Assembly: GCF_001522545.3 (NCBI RefSeq)
Contig: NC_031770.1
Location: 4,214,281 to 4,278,280 of the forward strand
Length of the DNA stretch: 64,000 nucleotides
Source: Parus major
Taxonomy: Eukaryota > Chordata > Aves > Passeriformes > Paridae
Direction: 5' to 3'
Below are positions 49,901 through 60,801 of the stretch, piece by piece (position 1 is the stretch's first letter; each line of letters starts with the position of its first letter). The translations under genes were made by a program, and so were the position numbers. The notes beneath the pieces are model-generated. The model had not been told where the DNA came from. It searched no databases and saw only the letters and a list, made by a program, of their open reading frames with translations.

Positions 49901-52560
49901 AGGCCTTGTTATGGTTCTAGGCCTTACCAAGTGATGCAGAACAAAACTTCTTCCTGAATCTGCTAATCAAATCAGTTGGACCAGCCAGTCCTCTGCAAAA
50001 AGAGGATTTTAAGTACCACGTCCAAGCACTGGCCTACCTCCAGTGTCATGTCTCCAGCTGGGAAAAATCTGGTGCCTCAGAGGAAAGCAAACAATAAATC
50101 CTTCCCAAGTCCTGCAGGCTGAAACTCTGAAACATGAGATTTGGTTACAGCATTCCATTTAAAAAGAGTTAGGAACACACTGAAACCAGTACAGACCTTC
50201 CTGCTCTCCCCAAGAAGGGAATGGATACCACCACACCCCAAAGAGTTTTTCTCTGTAGCCAGATGACAGTTCCAGCATTCTTCACCCAAACACGTTGAGT
50301 TTGCTTCTGTTGCATGATATTTGGGGTTATTTTGGGTGCTGGGCAAGGGAGATGGGTGGGATCTCATCTGCTGGCTCCTCCAGAAGGACATATCTGCACT
50401 GCTAGTTCAGAGCAGTCTCAGTCACGTCTCTCTGAGATCTTGGCTTTTAAGCACCTTGGGGATTTTTTTCTCTTCAAGAAACTGAATCAAGTCCTCAATC
50501 TCACTCTGAGGACCTGAAGTGCTGATAAACCAATTTTTAAATTATTTTTTTTTTCCTTTTTAAAATGTGTTCCAGAGCTGAATTACATTACTGTTATGAA
50601 ATTTCACCTTCACCTGAGGCTGAAGCTGTCTGAATTTGAGCAGCCATTAGATCTAATTCTAAATATCAACAAACCAGACTCTCCTGCAAGTCTTGGTGCA
50701 GCACAGAGAGACAAAAGCACTGCTGGTATAAACCCTTATGTATATCCAGAGGTCACACTTGTCACAGAACTGAACTGAGAGCAGAGGTTGGAAGCTTCAT
50801 AAAGTTTGTATGTTCACTACAGTGCTAATTAGCAGACATAGCTGACACTTTCAACTAGAACAGGTAAAGAAATACCTCAGCATTATTTTCTCAGCTCACG
50901 CTCTTCCCACTTCCAGCAGTCAATTTCAACAAACCTTAGATTACTTATTGAAAAGGAATACTTGAATTTCCATCCAGACTGATTTAGGGTTGAGCAGGGC
51001 TGGTACAATGGGGGTAAGGACAAGGAAAGGAACCAAGTCCAGGCACTGCTGCAACACCGCCCACAGCCAGAATATGCACCAGCCAGTGATAACCTCACTG
51101 ACTGTTCCAATTACCATATCCTTTGGAATGGCTTCTCTGTTTCTGCCTGTTACCCATATTACTCCTCTACTTCTGATATTTCTTCCTCTAATAGAGCAAT
51201 AAACATTTTTGTAACTCACTACCAAAGTAGTTCCTTATGTACCAGTTTAGATACTGTGGCAAACACCCAGGAGGAGCATGTATGTATCCAAATGATATTA
51301 ATGAACAATCTAGAAATTAAATTCATGTGCTGATATAATTTGTGGTAGGATTCTGCAGTTTATTGGTGGCTTTAGCCTCGGTTATCTTTTGCATCTGCAG
51401 TTGCCCAGCTGTGCTTCCTTGATCATCTCTCCCAGAGGACTTCCTGAAGTACAGTCTGGTCCAATATGCCCTTAAAAGCAAGAAGATATCCTATTAACCA
51501 CTCCAGCTAGGCTTCTGGAGAACCAGTCAGGACAGCCTCGAGCCAGGAATACAAAATTCTGCACAGATTTCCCTTACAGAGAGCAGAGTTCCAAAGCTCT
51601 GCAGAGTTTGGGGACTAAACTTCTTGACCCCTGCTCCTACCAGGGAGAAGACTCTCAACCCAAGTTGCACACAATGAAGGTTCTCGATGGCCATTCAAGG
51701 AGCAAGGCAAACCTTTGATAACAATAACCACGTGTGTGCCCACAGGACCACGCACAGCAGAAACTCTGTGTGCATGCTCAAATACCTTGCTGAATCAGGG
51801 CCACAGTAAATGCATTCTTTTCATAGAAACATTTTTCCATGGACCCAATCCAAAGCCCACTGAGGTCAGCAAGAGTCTTTCACTTCAATAGGATTTGGAT
51901 CAGACCCCGTGAGCATTTCCAACTAAAACCAGCACTGGAATTTGTGCATGCCCTTGCACTGAAACAATTTGAGTCTATTTTATTGTAAACCCTAAACTCA
52001 AATACTCCTCACCTCTGGGAAAGCTGGGAACACAAGCTGGATCTTTGCTTTCAAAGGTCAATTCAAAAAAGATTCCAACTCCAACGAGCATAAGCCTTCA
52101 GAACATTCATACTTGAACGAGGGGTTTAATTTAAAAAGAGCTCAAACATCTCTGAGGAGGAAAGTTTCATCAGATCTTTCATACAGTACTGCAGGTTAAG
52201 TACAAAAATAATAATTAAAGACTAGCTGAAAAGGCATCTGCTGAGGAATGCAGTTTAGGGTCTTCCTACAAAGATAAGGATTCTATTTCCTAATAGCTAT
52301 ATAAATCCATGAAGACTTATCTACAATTTCACTGATAGATCATCACTGGAAAAAAGAAAGAAATCATAAAAGCATTCCACCTGTATTGCTGGCAGATGGC
52401 TTATAAATGTCACACAGACTTAGCCCTACTACTGGCTCATACAAGAGGTATTAAATAAAGTGCTGAACATCTGCTGGTAAATACACAGCAAACAAGAATG
52501 CAACTCAGAGCCAAACATCTGGCGAGTGTGGGCCACATCTCTGCTCATAAACTAAGCAAT
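46938..52560. other. Noncoding sequence, nothing recognised
   Basis: Unique AT-rich sequence with short unrelated open frames. A low-complexity A/T-rich patch lies at about 48690-48785, with repeated AAATATTTC-type words. A T10 run is at 50545-50554. No gene or repeat family was recognised. Confidence 0.45.
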
Positions 52561-52830
52561 GTTTTCTGCTAATCATTAACAGAGTTATTGATTTTAGAAG
52601 TGTATCACACAGCTATAATTTTGTCAGAGAGTAGACCACATAAGTTGTTCTTTTTCTGGTTGTTTCATTTTGTCTTATTCCAAAAGTCCGTAAATTGACG
52701 AGCGGGACAAAAATTATAATTGACATCATCTGTGGGAAATATTTCATAAAACAACAGGCCCAGATGTAGGATTAAAGCCATGTGGTAGTAAAATACCACA
52801 CTGAAAAAAGTCCAGGTTCCATGATTTCTT
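52560..52830. promoter_or_regulatory. Candidate conserved noncoding element
   Basis: This stretch combines ATTA-rich cores (AATCATTAACAG, ATTATAATTGAC) with unusual CpG-retaining words (GTCCGTAAATTGACGAGCGG) and no repeat identity. It is the most enhancer-like texture in the right half of the window. On the minus strand it is also open for about 90 codons with a run of aromatic and hydrophobic residues. I recognise no protein and regard that frame as incidental to AT-rich composition. Confidence 0.3.
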
Positions 52831-52892
52831 ATGAAAACAGATGTGCTATTACTCCACTCTACTTGTTTTTCAATGCTTTTTACTCCAAATAA

Positions 52893-52939
52893 TTCTCTTT
52901 TTTCCCCTCTTCTTTTTTTTTTTCTTCTTTTTTTTTTCC
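52893..52939. repeat. 47-nt polypyrimidine tract
   Basis: An unbroken C/T run on the plus strand, T-rich with two long T stretches. It is directly followed, 12 bases on, by an AG that would make a textbook splice acceptor. Confidence 0.9.
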
Positions 52940-52952
52940 ACAATTGCACTAG

Positions 52953-53208
52953 GGAGAGATCATAAATTGATTGCAGATGGCAACTTGTACTTCAAAATCC
53001 TAACTGTCACAATCTTTGAAATAAAAATAAATGAAACATTTTGTGAAATTATATTGAGCCATGTTAAAAGTAATGAAGATTATACAAACATATGTCTTTT
53101 TGTCATTTATACAGCACCTTCAGGCATGACAACCAGATCTATTAGACAATACTTCTCTCCCTGGGAAGCAGTTATTTTCCAAGTGCAGGATGTACTGAAA
53201 TATAGAAG
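52953..53208 (+). other. Possible 256-nt exon of unknown gene
   Basis: A 47-nt polypyrimidine tract ends in a CACTAG acceptor just before 52953. A reasonable donor, AAG|GTAACC, follows 53208. The interval between is fully open in one frame, about 85 codons, and the stop comes only at the donor (AGG TAA). The inferred peptide (starting RDHKLIADGNLYFKI in the open frame) resembles no family I know. Against it: codon content is AT-driven, the length is not a multiple of three, and open frames of this size occur by chance in the window. A noncoding exon or no exon at all remain possible. Confidence 0.2.
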
Positions 53209-56200
53209 GTAACCTATAGCCTGAGCACTCCTTTATCCAAGCCTCAAGATGGTTGGAACCTCCTGTAACACAGAGCCAGGAATGCACATCCTCAATTCCC
53301 TCACATACAAAGAGGCAACATGGAAACAAGAGAGGATTGTTCCATGCATCCTGCTCTGTACATCATTTCATACGAGTACATTCCTGACAAACACATTGTA
53401 TAAGGGAACTGTGAAAGACAGAGGCTTGTATGGTTTGCATCCTAATTTGTCAGTGCTGTGCAGAATGGCAAACAACTGTATTTCTTCCTAAATGACTTAC
53501 TAACATGTGGAGCCCATTATGATGCCGCTAATTACAATTCATTAAGTTCTGAATTTATGCAGTTTCACAATGGAGTCAGAGATTCTCCATTTTCCAGTTA
53601 TCAGAGATTTTGCAAGACATAAATAAATAAAATAAAGGTCTAAGTAGACTCCCACCCTGTCACTGTCATGTCTTCATGCAAAAGCCATTTTCGATAGCAC
53701 TGATGGGCTTTGATGCCGACTGCAAAGGGATTCATTGAGGTGCCTAGTGCTTGGACTCCCAAAGAAAGAAAGCAGAGGAAAGACCCAGATGCTCATTTGG
53801 GAAAGGAGAATGTTCATGTCCCAGTATACTTTGGGGGGAGCTGTGAAGGAAAGGGGAGCATTGCTCAGTTAAAGGGCAGCCCCTTTCTTGACTTACGTAA
53901 AGGAAGATTAAACCAACAGCAGCAGGTAAAGAGCCAGAATGAAAGATTTTTGGAGACCACAAAAACCATTAAGAAACACCTCTAAATGAGAACAGGAGCA
54001 ATACCAATGCCCACAAAAAGTTGGGGGAGCAGTCTGAGAAACAACACTATTTCTTCTATCAAATCTTTATATCCAAGGGAGTTAACAGGAATGCCTCCTT
54101 TATTTTGTCTCCCAGGCAAACCGTGCAGAGATGGGCAACCTTTGCTATCTGGCTCTGGAAACTCCACATCCTTGCTGTGAAATCTTTGCTCACAATGCAG
54201 CTCTAAAGGCATCCCTCCTTCAGGGGCACCAAAACTTCAGGGGCAACCCTTCCCACACCAATCCAGAATCCTTCTGCCAGAAAGGCCAGGAGTAGCAAGA
54301 CTTGGTTCAAGATATGGAATGTACACTTGTATCTAATATGATAAACGAGAGTTTCCAGAGACTGGAGCGGTGGATGAGGGAGAAGGGGTGGGATTGAACT
54401 GCTGCTCAGTTGGCTGGAATAAAGGCTTTCGAGTAACAAGAGGAAGGCTTGGAGGAAGTTCAAATCAAGGTCATTTGCTTTTTGTAACAGATGAATCTGG
54501 AATCCCATGAAGCCTGGTACTCTGGAGCATGGAAGTTCACAGCTCCAGTAAAGCCCCCATGGAGGGACAGCAGTTTAGCACTCAATCCTCCTCCCCAAAG
54601 AGACACAGTTTGAATCCTCTGTCAAGAAACTCCATTTCTCACACAGGTATTTTGGCCTGTAGGATCAAGCTGTGGGAAGATTTCAGGCAAAAGAACAAAA
54701 CTAGGAGCTCAAGGAGAAAGGTTACAAGGGCTTTGCAGGCCAGGTAAGCACAAGGCCTGCAGCAAGAGCTTTGTTTGCACAAATATTTACATGGGCATCT
54801 CTCTGTGCTCTCTTTGAGTCCATCCACCCTCTCCCTCACCTCCCAGCTTACTGGGGAATGACACTGTGGATTGCAAGGAGCATCACTGCACGTGTATAAG
54901 ATAAGGATTGCTTTGAATGCTCCTGAACATTTTGTTTTAACCCATCATGACCTGTATGTTCTGCCTTATGCCATATCCCCCTCCCACTCTTCTCCTAGGA
55001 GACTTTGTTTTACTAAACTCACTGTAAAAATGACCTTGACCAGAATATTTACTGGTTTTATGAAGTTTTGGGGTCAGCAATGAATACTGAATACATTATT
55101 ATTACTTTTCCTCTCTATAGTTTGTGGTTCAAAACAGACAACCCATTCTTTCTCAATTTGCAATTATTTCAAACTGAGGTTGGCATCTACCATCAACATG
55201 TAGAAGACATCTTCTCATTTGGACCATATTTTCCAATTAAACAAAAAGGTCACTGAGAAAACACACATTAAATGCAATGCAGTGCCCAGATTAAACAAAA
55301 TAAAGGAAGCATCTTTCTGAATATGTTTTTTAAATCTAAGTTCTCCTTGAGGCTGGGACCTGCCATGCTTAACTTTCAGCAGTTTCCAAGTCTACAGAAA
55401 CACTGAAATAGTATTTCTCTTACCTAATTATCATAAATCTCCCCTCTCCAATAAGACATAAATAAGTCTCATAAAATCTTCACTAGGGATGTGGTATTTT
55501 GAAAATCAGAATGTGACAGAGTTTGTTTGGCAGGATTTTGGGGGAATTTTTTTTTTTTAATATGGTTTGGGCATTGTACTTTTAAGTTGTTGTTATTTGG
55601 TCAGTGATATCACCTTGGTACCACCTGAAAAGCTGCATATCCTGACCAGTTGGCTGCATCCACCACAGCAGCCCAAGAAAATAAATCAGAGTAGATCAGA
55701 GACTATTAAACCAGACATGATTCAGGAGGTGAGGAAAAGAATAGAAAGAAAATTATCCATATGAACATAAAGCAGAGCAGAGGAAAAGCCTAAATTAAGA
55801 TCTTGATCAGCTGACTCCTGGCCCAGTTTTCTATGAGACAACTCCAAGAACTATCTCATGCTTTCCCATAATGGCTCAGGAGGCTGAAAATATTGCCCAA
55901 AAGAAGGTCTCACAGTGCTGCACACTGAGTCAGACACAAACCAGAGGAATGTCACATTTATTGATTTAGCTAGAATATTCAGGGATTTGAAAGCTGTATT
56001 GACCTTTTTTATGGCAGCAGTTTTATCCTTTCAAAACTTGCTGCTGTTCCTGAAAGAGCCAGCAACTTTTCTCATCCTTCCAGTCTTACACTCACAAACT
56101 GGAAAAAGAAAGGATGCGCTTTAGAGAGACTGAAAAGGTCAGAGAAACAGAAGAACAGTAAAAATGGATGAAAGTAAAAGTTTGTTCCTAAATCAAGATG

Positions 56201-59130
56201 TGACCCTCACTTGAAAAAGGCTGCATTTCTCAAGATTCTGCTCATTCTTGGGGGTTTCCCTGTAGCATATAAAAAGCCTAGAAATATATTAAATTTTCAA
56301 AGAAAACTTTTCTGAGCTCACATTGGATGGACAAACGTAGTCAAGGCTGCTCCTGAGCCCACAGTCCAAGGCCTTGCCTCAGCTGCTATCTCTCTCCACA
56401 GCTTGCAGCAAGAAGGGAGTGAGAAGAGGGAACCCGCCCAGTACTGCAATCAAGATTCTGTTTCATCATCACTAAGCCTGCTGGTATTCTTGCCAGAAGC
56501 CAAAACCACCCCACTGAGCTGCCTGAAAAAGGGGTGGTCGGTGCTAGAAGAGGATTTCAAACATTTGAGATGGATGAAAGGAAGCCCACGGCCATTAGCG
56601 CTGTTGGAGACACAATTGTTATTATTAACACCATCTGCAACATGGACATTTTGGTCTTTGATGAAGGAAGGATGGAGCTGGAGACCACCAGCAGCAGCCT
56701 GGAGTGGGTGGAGTGGGGAGGAAACATACCACAGTAGCAGCAGCCACAGAATTTGGGATCAATAGTGAGGAGGATGGATCCGAGCAGGATGCTGTTCGCT
56801 GAGCAGCCATACGTGCTCGTGGGCATTGGAAGCTCTAAGCACACTTTACTAGGAACAAGGGGATACAACAATTCTCTGAGATCTATTTCTGCTCTGAATT
56901 AAGTCCAGCCATTGTAACAAATCATGCAGAGATTTGTGTCTATCAGCAGCTGGTCAGAAGTCTCAACAGCAATCAGCAAGAGAAAGTGACATTAGCAGAG
57001 TCTGCAGCGAGACAAGGCTCTAGCACCAAAAACTACTTTTGATGCTACTTAAACATCCTGGCACCAACTGAGGAAGGCAGAAAACCAAACTGAGACACAG
57101 CACGGCACATACAATTCACACCAAGGTTAGGCTGCACACAAAGGAGCACACAAGAATCATGGCTCGTGTTTCAGGCCTCGGGAGCTCTCTTTTGCCCCTG
57201 ACCTGCAAACAGAAACGTGCATTTGCCCAAAGTACAGCAGCCAGTGGTGGCAGGACAGGCAGCACAATCATCAAAACCAGCAGTGCTGCCAAATGCTCCC
57301 ATCCCCTCCCCTTTTCCAATGCTAGCATTAACTGCATTACCTCTGGAAAAGGGCTAATTATGGCTGACCCCACCTTTTCCATCCTGACACGGGCCTCAGC
57401 AACACCCACAAGATGATGGGACTGAGATATCAACCACAGCTCCCCACAAGTTGCATTTCAAGCCACAGCAAATCTCAGCCCTTAAAGCCTGTGGGAAGGC
57501 ACATGACCTGCCTGACAGGGCAGCTGATAACACTTAATGTTAGCATACTGGTGGATGTTTTCCTGCCAGATTCCAGCCTGGAGAGGCCTTCTCAGTCTCC
57601 AATAAAAGAGCAGGATCTAGGAAAATTTACTGCAAGACCAAAGTGAACTGGGTGCTATAGATGCTAAAAGACTTCATCAGTGTGTTTTCTTCAGAACCAG
57701 CTGCTGAGGGAAGGAAAAAGACCTATTTGTTATAGGCTGGAGGGTAGCAGACAACTTATTTATATTTAACATCACTTTATCAGTCACTATCATGAGATCT
57801 TTCTGCACCTTTGTAAGCTGACAGCTTCACTTGTAGATCTTGGTATCAGAGGTGATTTACCTCACCTTGCTATTAATTTTTTTTTAGATCATGGATGATA
57901 GGCTGGACTGCAAAAGTCTTGGAAAAAGATCTTCACTGGGCCATCATGACCTCCCCAAAATATAAACAAGACCCCCATATACTAGCTGGCCAGTCCTTCT
58001 GGGCCTTCCATGTCAAAATCCAGGGCTAAAAATGACCATGTAGCAAAGAAAAATCAGGAAATATAATTTCTTACATATGAGGGAAAAAAAATGCATAATG
58101 TCTAAGTTTTGACATAGAACAAAACTTGTCGTTGGCAGGGGACCCATGTCATTTGTCAAAGGAGTAATTTGTGTTCTTGTGTAACAACAGATGCTAATGG
58201 GAAGCACACTCATTGCTCCAGCCCTGCTGGCCACCAGCGGTGCATTTCCATAAAACCTCCAGCACCTGAGTCCTGCCCAGAGCCAAATCACCTGGGCTGA
58301 GCCCTCACTGTCCCCTCACCCCACTAAATGTCCTTCCTCACTTATGGACCCAAGGTCAACACTTCTCACTTTATTGCCTGGCAAATTAAATCCAGTTAAG
58401 TGACAGGGTCCTCGAGGCTGTTTCTAGGCTCATTTCTTTCATTAGCTTTTAAGAAATACAAAAGCCTGTGAAGCCATGCACTGGATGTCCTGCCAAGAGT
58501 CCCTTGGTTTTGAGAGCCTCGGGCCCCTCGCAGAGGAAAATTCCCATCAGTCTCATTGCCTGCTGAATCTAACAAGACACTTCATGATTTAAATATCACC
58601 AGCAAAGTTTAATCAAATCTACTTCACATTTTCCTGATCCAGAAAGAAGCAGGGAGCCATGCAAAGTGTAGTTTCTTGGCTGTAACTTGAAGAAATAATT
58701 TTTCACCCGTTTCACCTGATGCACAGCCAGCCTTGAGCAAGGGTGCAGCAGCTCAGTTGTCTAAATTCTCAGGAAAGCAGCCAGGGGTTTTCTCAAGTTC
58801 ACTTCTCCCCATCACCAACTGTTCAGCAGCTCTGAGCCTATCAGCAGTAGCTACATGGGATCTGCTGACCTCCTGCACATTCCTGTTCAAGCAGCAGCTT
58901 TTATTTCACCACTAACAGGAGGAGACCAGGCAACAGAAATGCTTTCTCACTGGTAATATCCCATATCCTCTCTAAAGTTCATCAATTCCACTAATTTCAT
59001 TTCCTAGCAGAGCATTGTACAATTTAACATTTCACAGGGTCAAAGCTTGGCAGCCTAACTCCATCTCAAAAACATTTTAAGTGAGCTTTAGCCAGGTACT
59101 GAGGATTACATACTCCACATGGAGATTCAA
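53209..59130. other. Noncoding sequence, one element-like block
   Basis: No gene was recognised. The block at about 53480-53610 has GCTAATTACAATTCATTAAG and few repeats, and looks like a homeodomain-rich conserved element. Overlapping open frames at 56.4-56.9 and 57.1-57.4 kb occur on both strands without recognisable domains, and most lack an ATG. A T12 run is at 55547-55558. Confidence 0.4.
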
Positions 59131-59131
59131 G

Positions 59132-59200
59132 CATTCCACAGGATGGGTAAGGTTAAAAGGGACCACAGTGGGTCTTTGAACCTCCCTGTGTGCAGGATCA
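59132..59200 (-). mobile_element. CR1-like 3' fragment, antisense
   Basis: The plus strand reads CACAGGATGGGTAAGGTTAA, AAGGGACCACAGTGGGTC and ACCTCCCTG. This matches the reverse complement of a CR1 3' end in which the element says GGACCACAGTGGGTCATCT. Only about 70 bp remain recognisable and the left flank keeps just a remnant of the tail (ATTCCACAGG). Similar wording occurs in some avian LTR-adjacent repeats, so the family assignment is tentative. Confidence 0.6.
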
Positions 59201-59276
59201 ACAAAACCAGTGGCAAAACACGTAGGTCAATATTAGAAAACAGCAGTAAGAAGCAAAAAGATATTTAATACTGGTC

Positions 59277-59299
59277 TTTTTTTTTTTTTGAGAGAGAGA
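59277..59299. repeat. T13 plus (GA)5 simple repeat
   Basis: Thirteen T residues run straight into five GA units. It is a simple composite microsatellite. Confidence 0.9.
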
Positions 59300-60405
59300 T
59301 TCTCCGTACAAACAATTACAGGAGATAAAAACTTCTTGGGAAAAAAAAGCTGCTAAGAGTAGAATAGTGACATTTCAAGATTTTTTTGCACACCAGCCAT
59401 GCCAAAGCAAATCATCTTGGAAATACAGCACAGGCATTTGCTGTTCTATGAACATCATCTCAAGCATGAGACTTTGTTCCAATGATTCCAATGCCCTTGC
59501 AGATGACATTTTTTTTTCTGTGTAACATGTGGCACTAAAGGGTTTGCCTGTGCAAGGTGACTCTTTTTAGTCCCTTTATTCCATTTAAAACCAGGTCTAG
59601 CAATGCACAGCAGATCAGAGAAGTATTATTTGCAGAAAGAAGAATTATTTTCTTTCTTTTCCCAGTTTCAAAACTTGCAGTTATGCACTCCAGTCAGCAG
59701 ACTAATAACAACAACATAAACATATACTTCTGGTTAACCAGCTGAGAACATTCCTGAGCAGATTTTGATTAACATTTTACATCCCTTTCTCTTCAGTACA
59801 TGTCTGTTTTCCAATGATAACTTCTTTATACATTTTTTATTTGCTGGTAAGCATTAGAATCCTTTTACTTTGGTCTTCCCACCTATGTTAAGATCTACCA
59901 GACAAAATATCATAAGCTCTCATTAAGTGTAGATCTAGACCACCTATAAAGCCAAGAAAAAGCACAAAAAGCTGAAGAATTGTCCAGTGCTGGCCCACTG
60001 TAACTCTGTATTTGTATCAGGATCCTGTCAGTGTAATATTCCCACTCCTGGGACGCAGCTCATGGGATGCCTTCAGTGCCTGCAAAAAGTATCAGTCTTA
60101 CGTGTTATTTGCAGTTTCTATGGACCATTGAAAGTTTGAACAGGCAGCTGGAGAAGCCTCTGGAGATGTTTCCTCTCTAGAGTTCTTTCTTTTTCTAAAA
60201 TGGTCAATTTGCTTACTTATTATCCATCTGAAAAGTCACAATAATTTCATCAATTTAATCAGGATAATTTCAAAACCAAAAGAGCTTACTCTTGCATGAT
60301 ACTATACGCAAACTCACATTTCCAAATCTGCCTATAGCTTTGGTTCAAAGTATTAAAAAACTGTAGGATAAAAATCAACATCACACATAAAATTCAGCAA
60401 GAAAT
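59300..60405. other. Noncoding sequence, nothing recognised
   Basis: AT-rich sequence with no recognised gene, repeat family or RNA gene. Confidence 0.5.
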
Positions 60406-60801
60406 TCATTGAGTAATTATTGCAACAACAATTGTTACAGACAAACTTTGTGCTGTGGGAACTAGAAGAGGCACTGTCAGCTTTTCACCTGCTGGCCACT
60501 CTCTCCACACAGACAAAGGAGAGAATGGACTTGGAATAACATCCAGGATGACATGGGGGACTATAAATGGATTCTTTTCCCCAGAGGAATTACATGGCAA
60601 CAATCCTTTAATGTCTTTAGAGCTGCTCACCCCAAATCCTAAAGCAGCAAGGTCCATCTGCCCTCCAGTGTTCAAGCACAGCTTTGCTAAAACAGCAGCA
60701 CCATCCCCAGACTGACAGATGCTGCTTGACTGAAGGGATGATTCCTTAAAGGATGCATTCAGCTGGAGGATCATGTCTTTACATACTAGGGTGCAAAACA
60801 T
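60406..60801 (-). other. 131-codon ATG open frame, doubtful
   Basis: This is one of the longer ATG-started frames in the window (ATG at 60801-60799). It starts MFCTLVCKDM and ends VTIVVAIITQ. Its middle and C-terminal parts hold two short stretches, GGQMDLAAL and WPAGEKLTVPLLVP, which faintly recall the GSAG-DL and IP-G-RIAQL motifs of retroviral dUTPases. The catalytic GRSS-type and GVIDxxY motifs are not seen, and there is no flanking gag, protease, RT or LTR. The most likely explanation is a chance frame. A very old endogenous-retrovirus scrap is the alternative. Confidence 0.12.

Noticed and set aside
52665..52949. Minus-strand frame rich in aromatic residues inside the element-like block
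   Set aside because: Its start lies in the A-rich complement of the polypyrimidine tract (a Lys/Arg run), and the rest resembles no family. It is better explained by AT-rich noncoding DNA.
56403..56871. Overlapping frames on both strands, with hydrophobic stretches on the minus strand
   Set aside because: I considered a membrane protein or a retroviral envelope remnant. No family motif, proper start, or neighbouring viral gene was visible, and both strands are open to similar extents.
57116..57433. Minus-strand frame with one strong hydrophobic segment (LAALLVLMIVLPVLPPLAAVLW region)
   Set aside because: The frame opens with TTG and has no flanking splice sites that extend it into a recognisable protein. 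A single Leu/Val-rich run is not enough.
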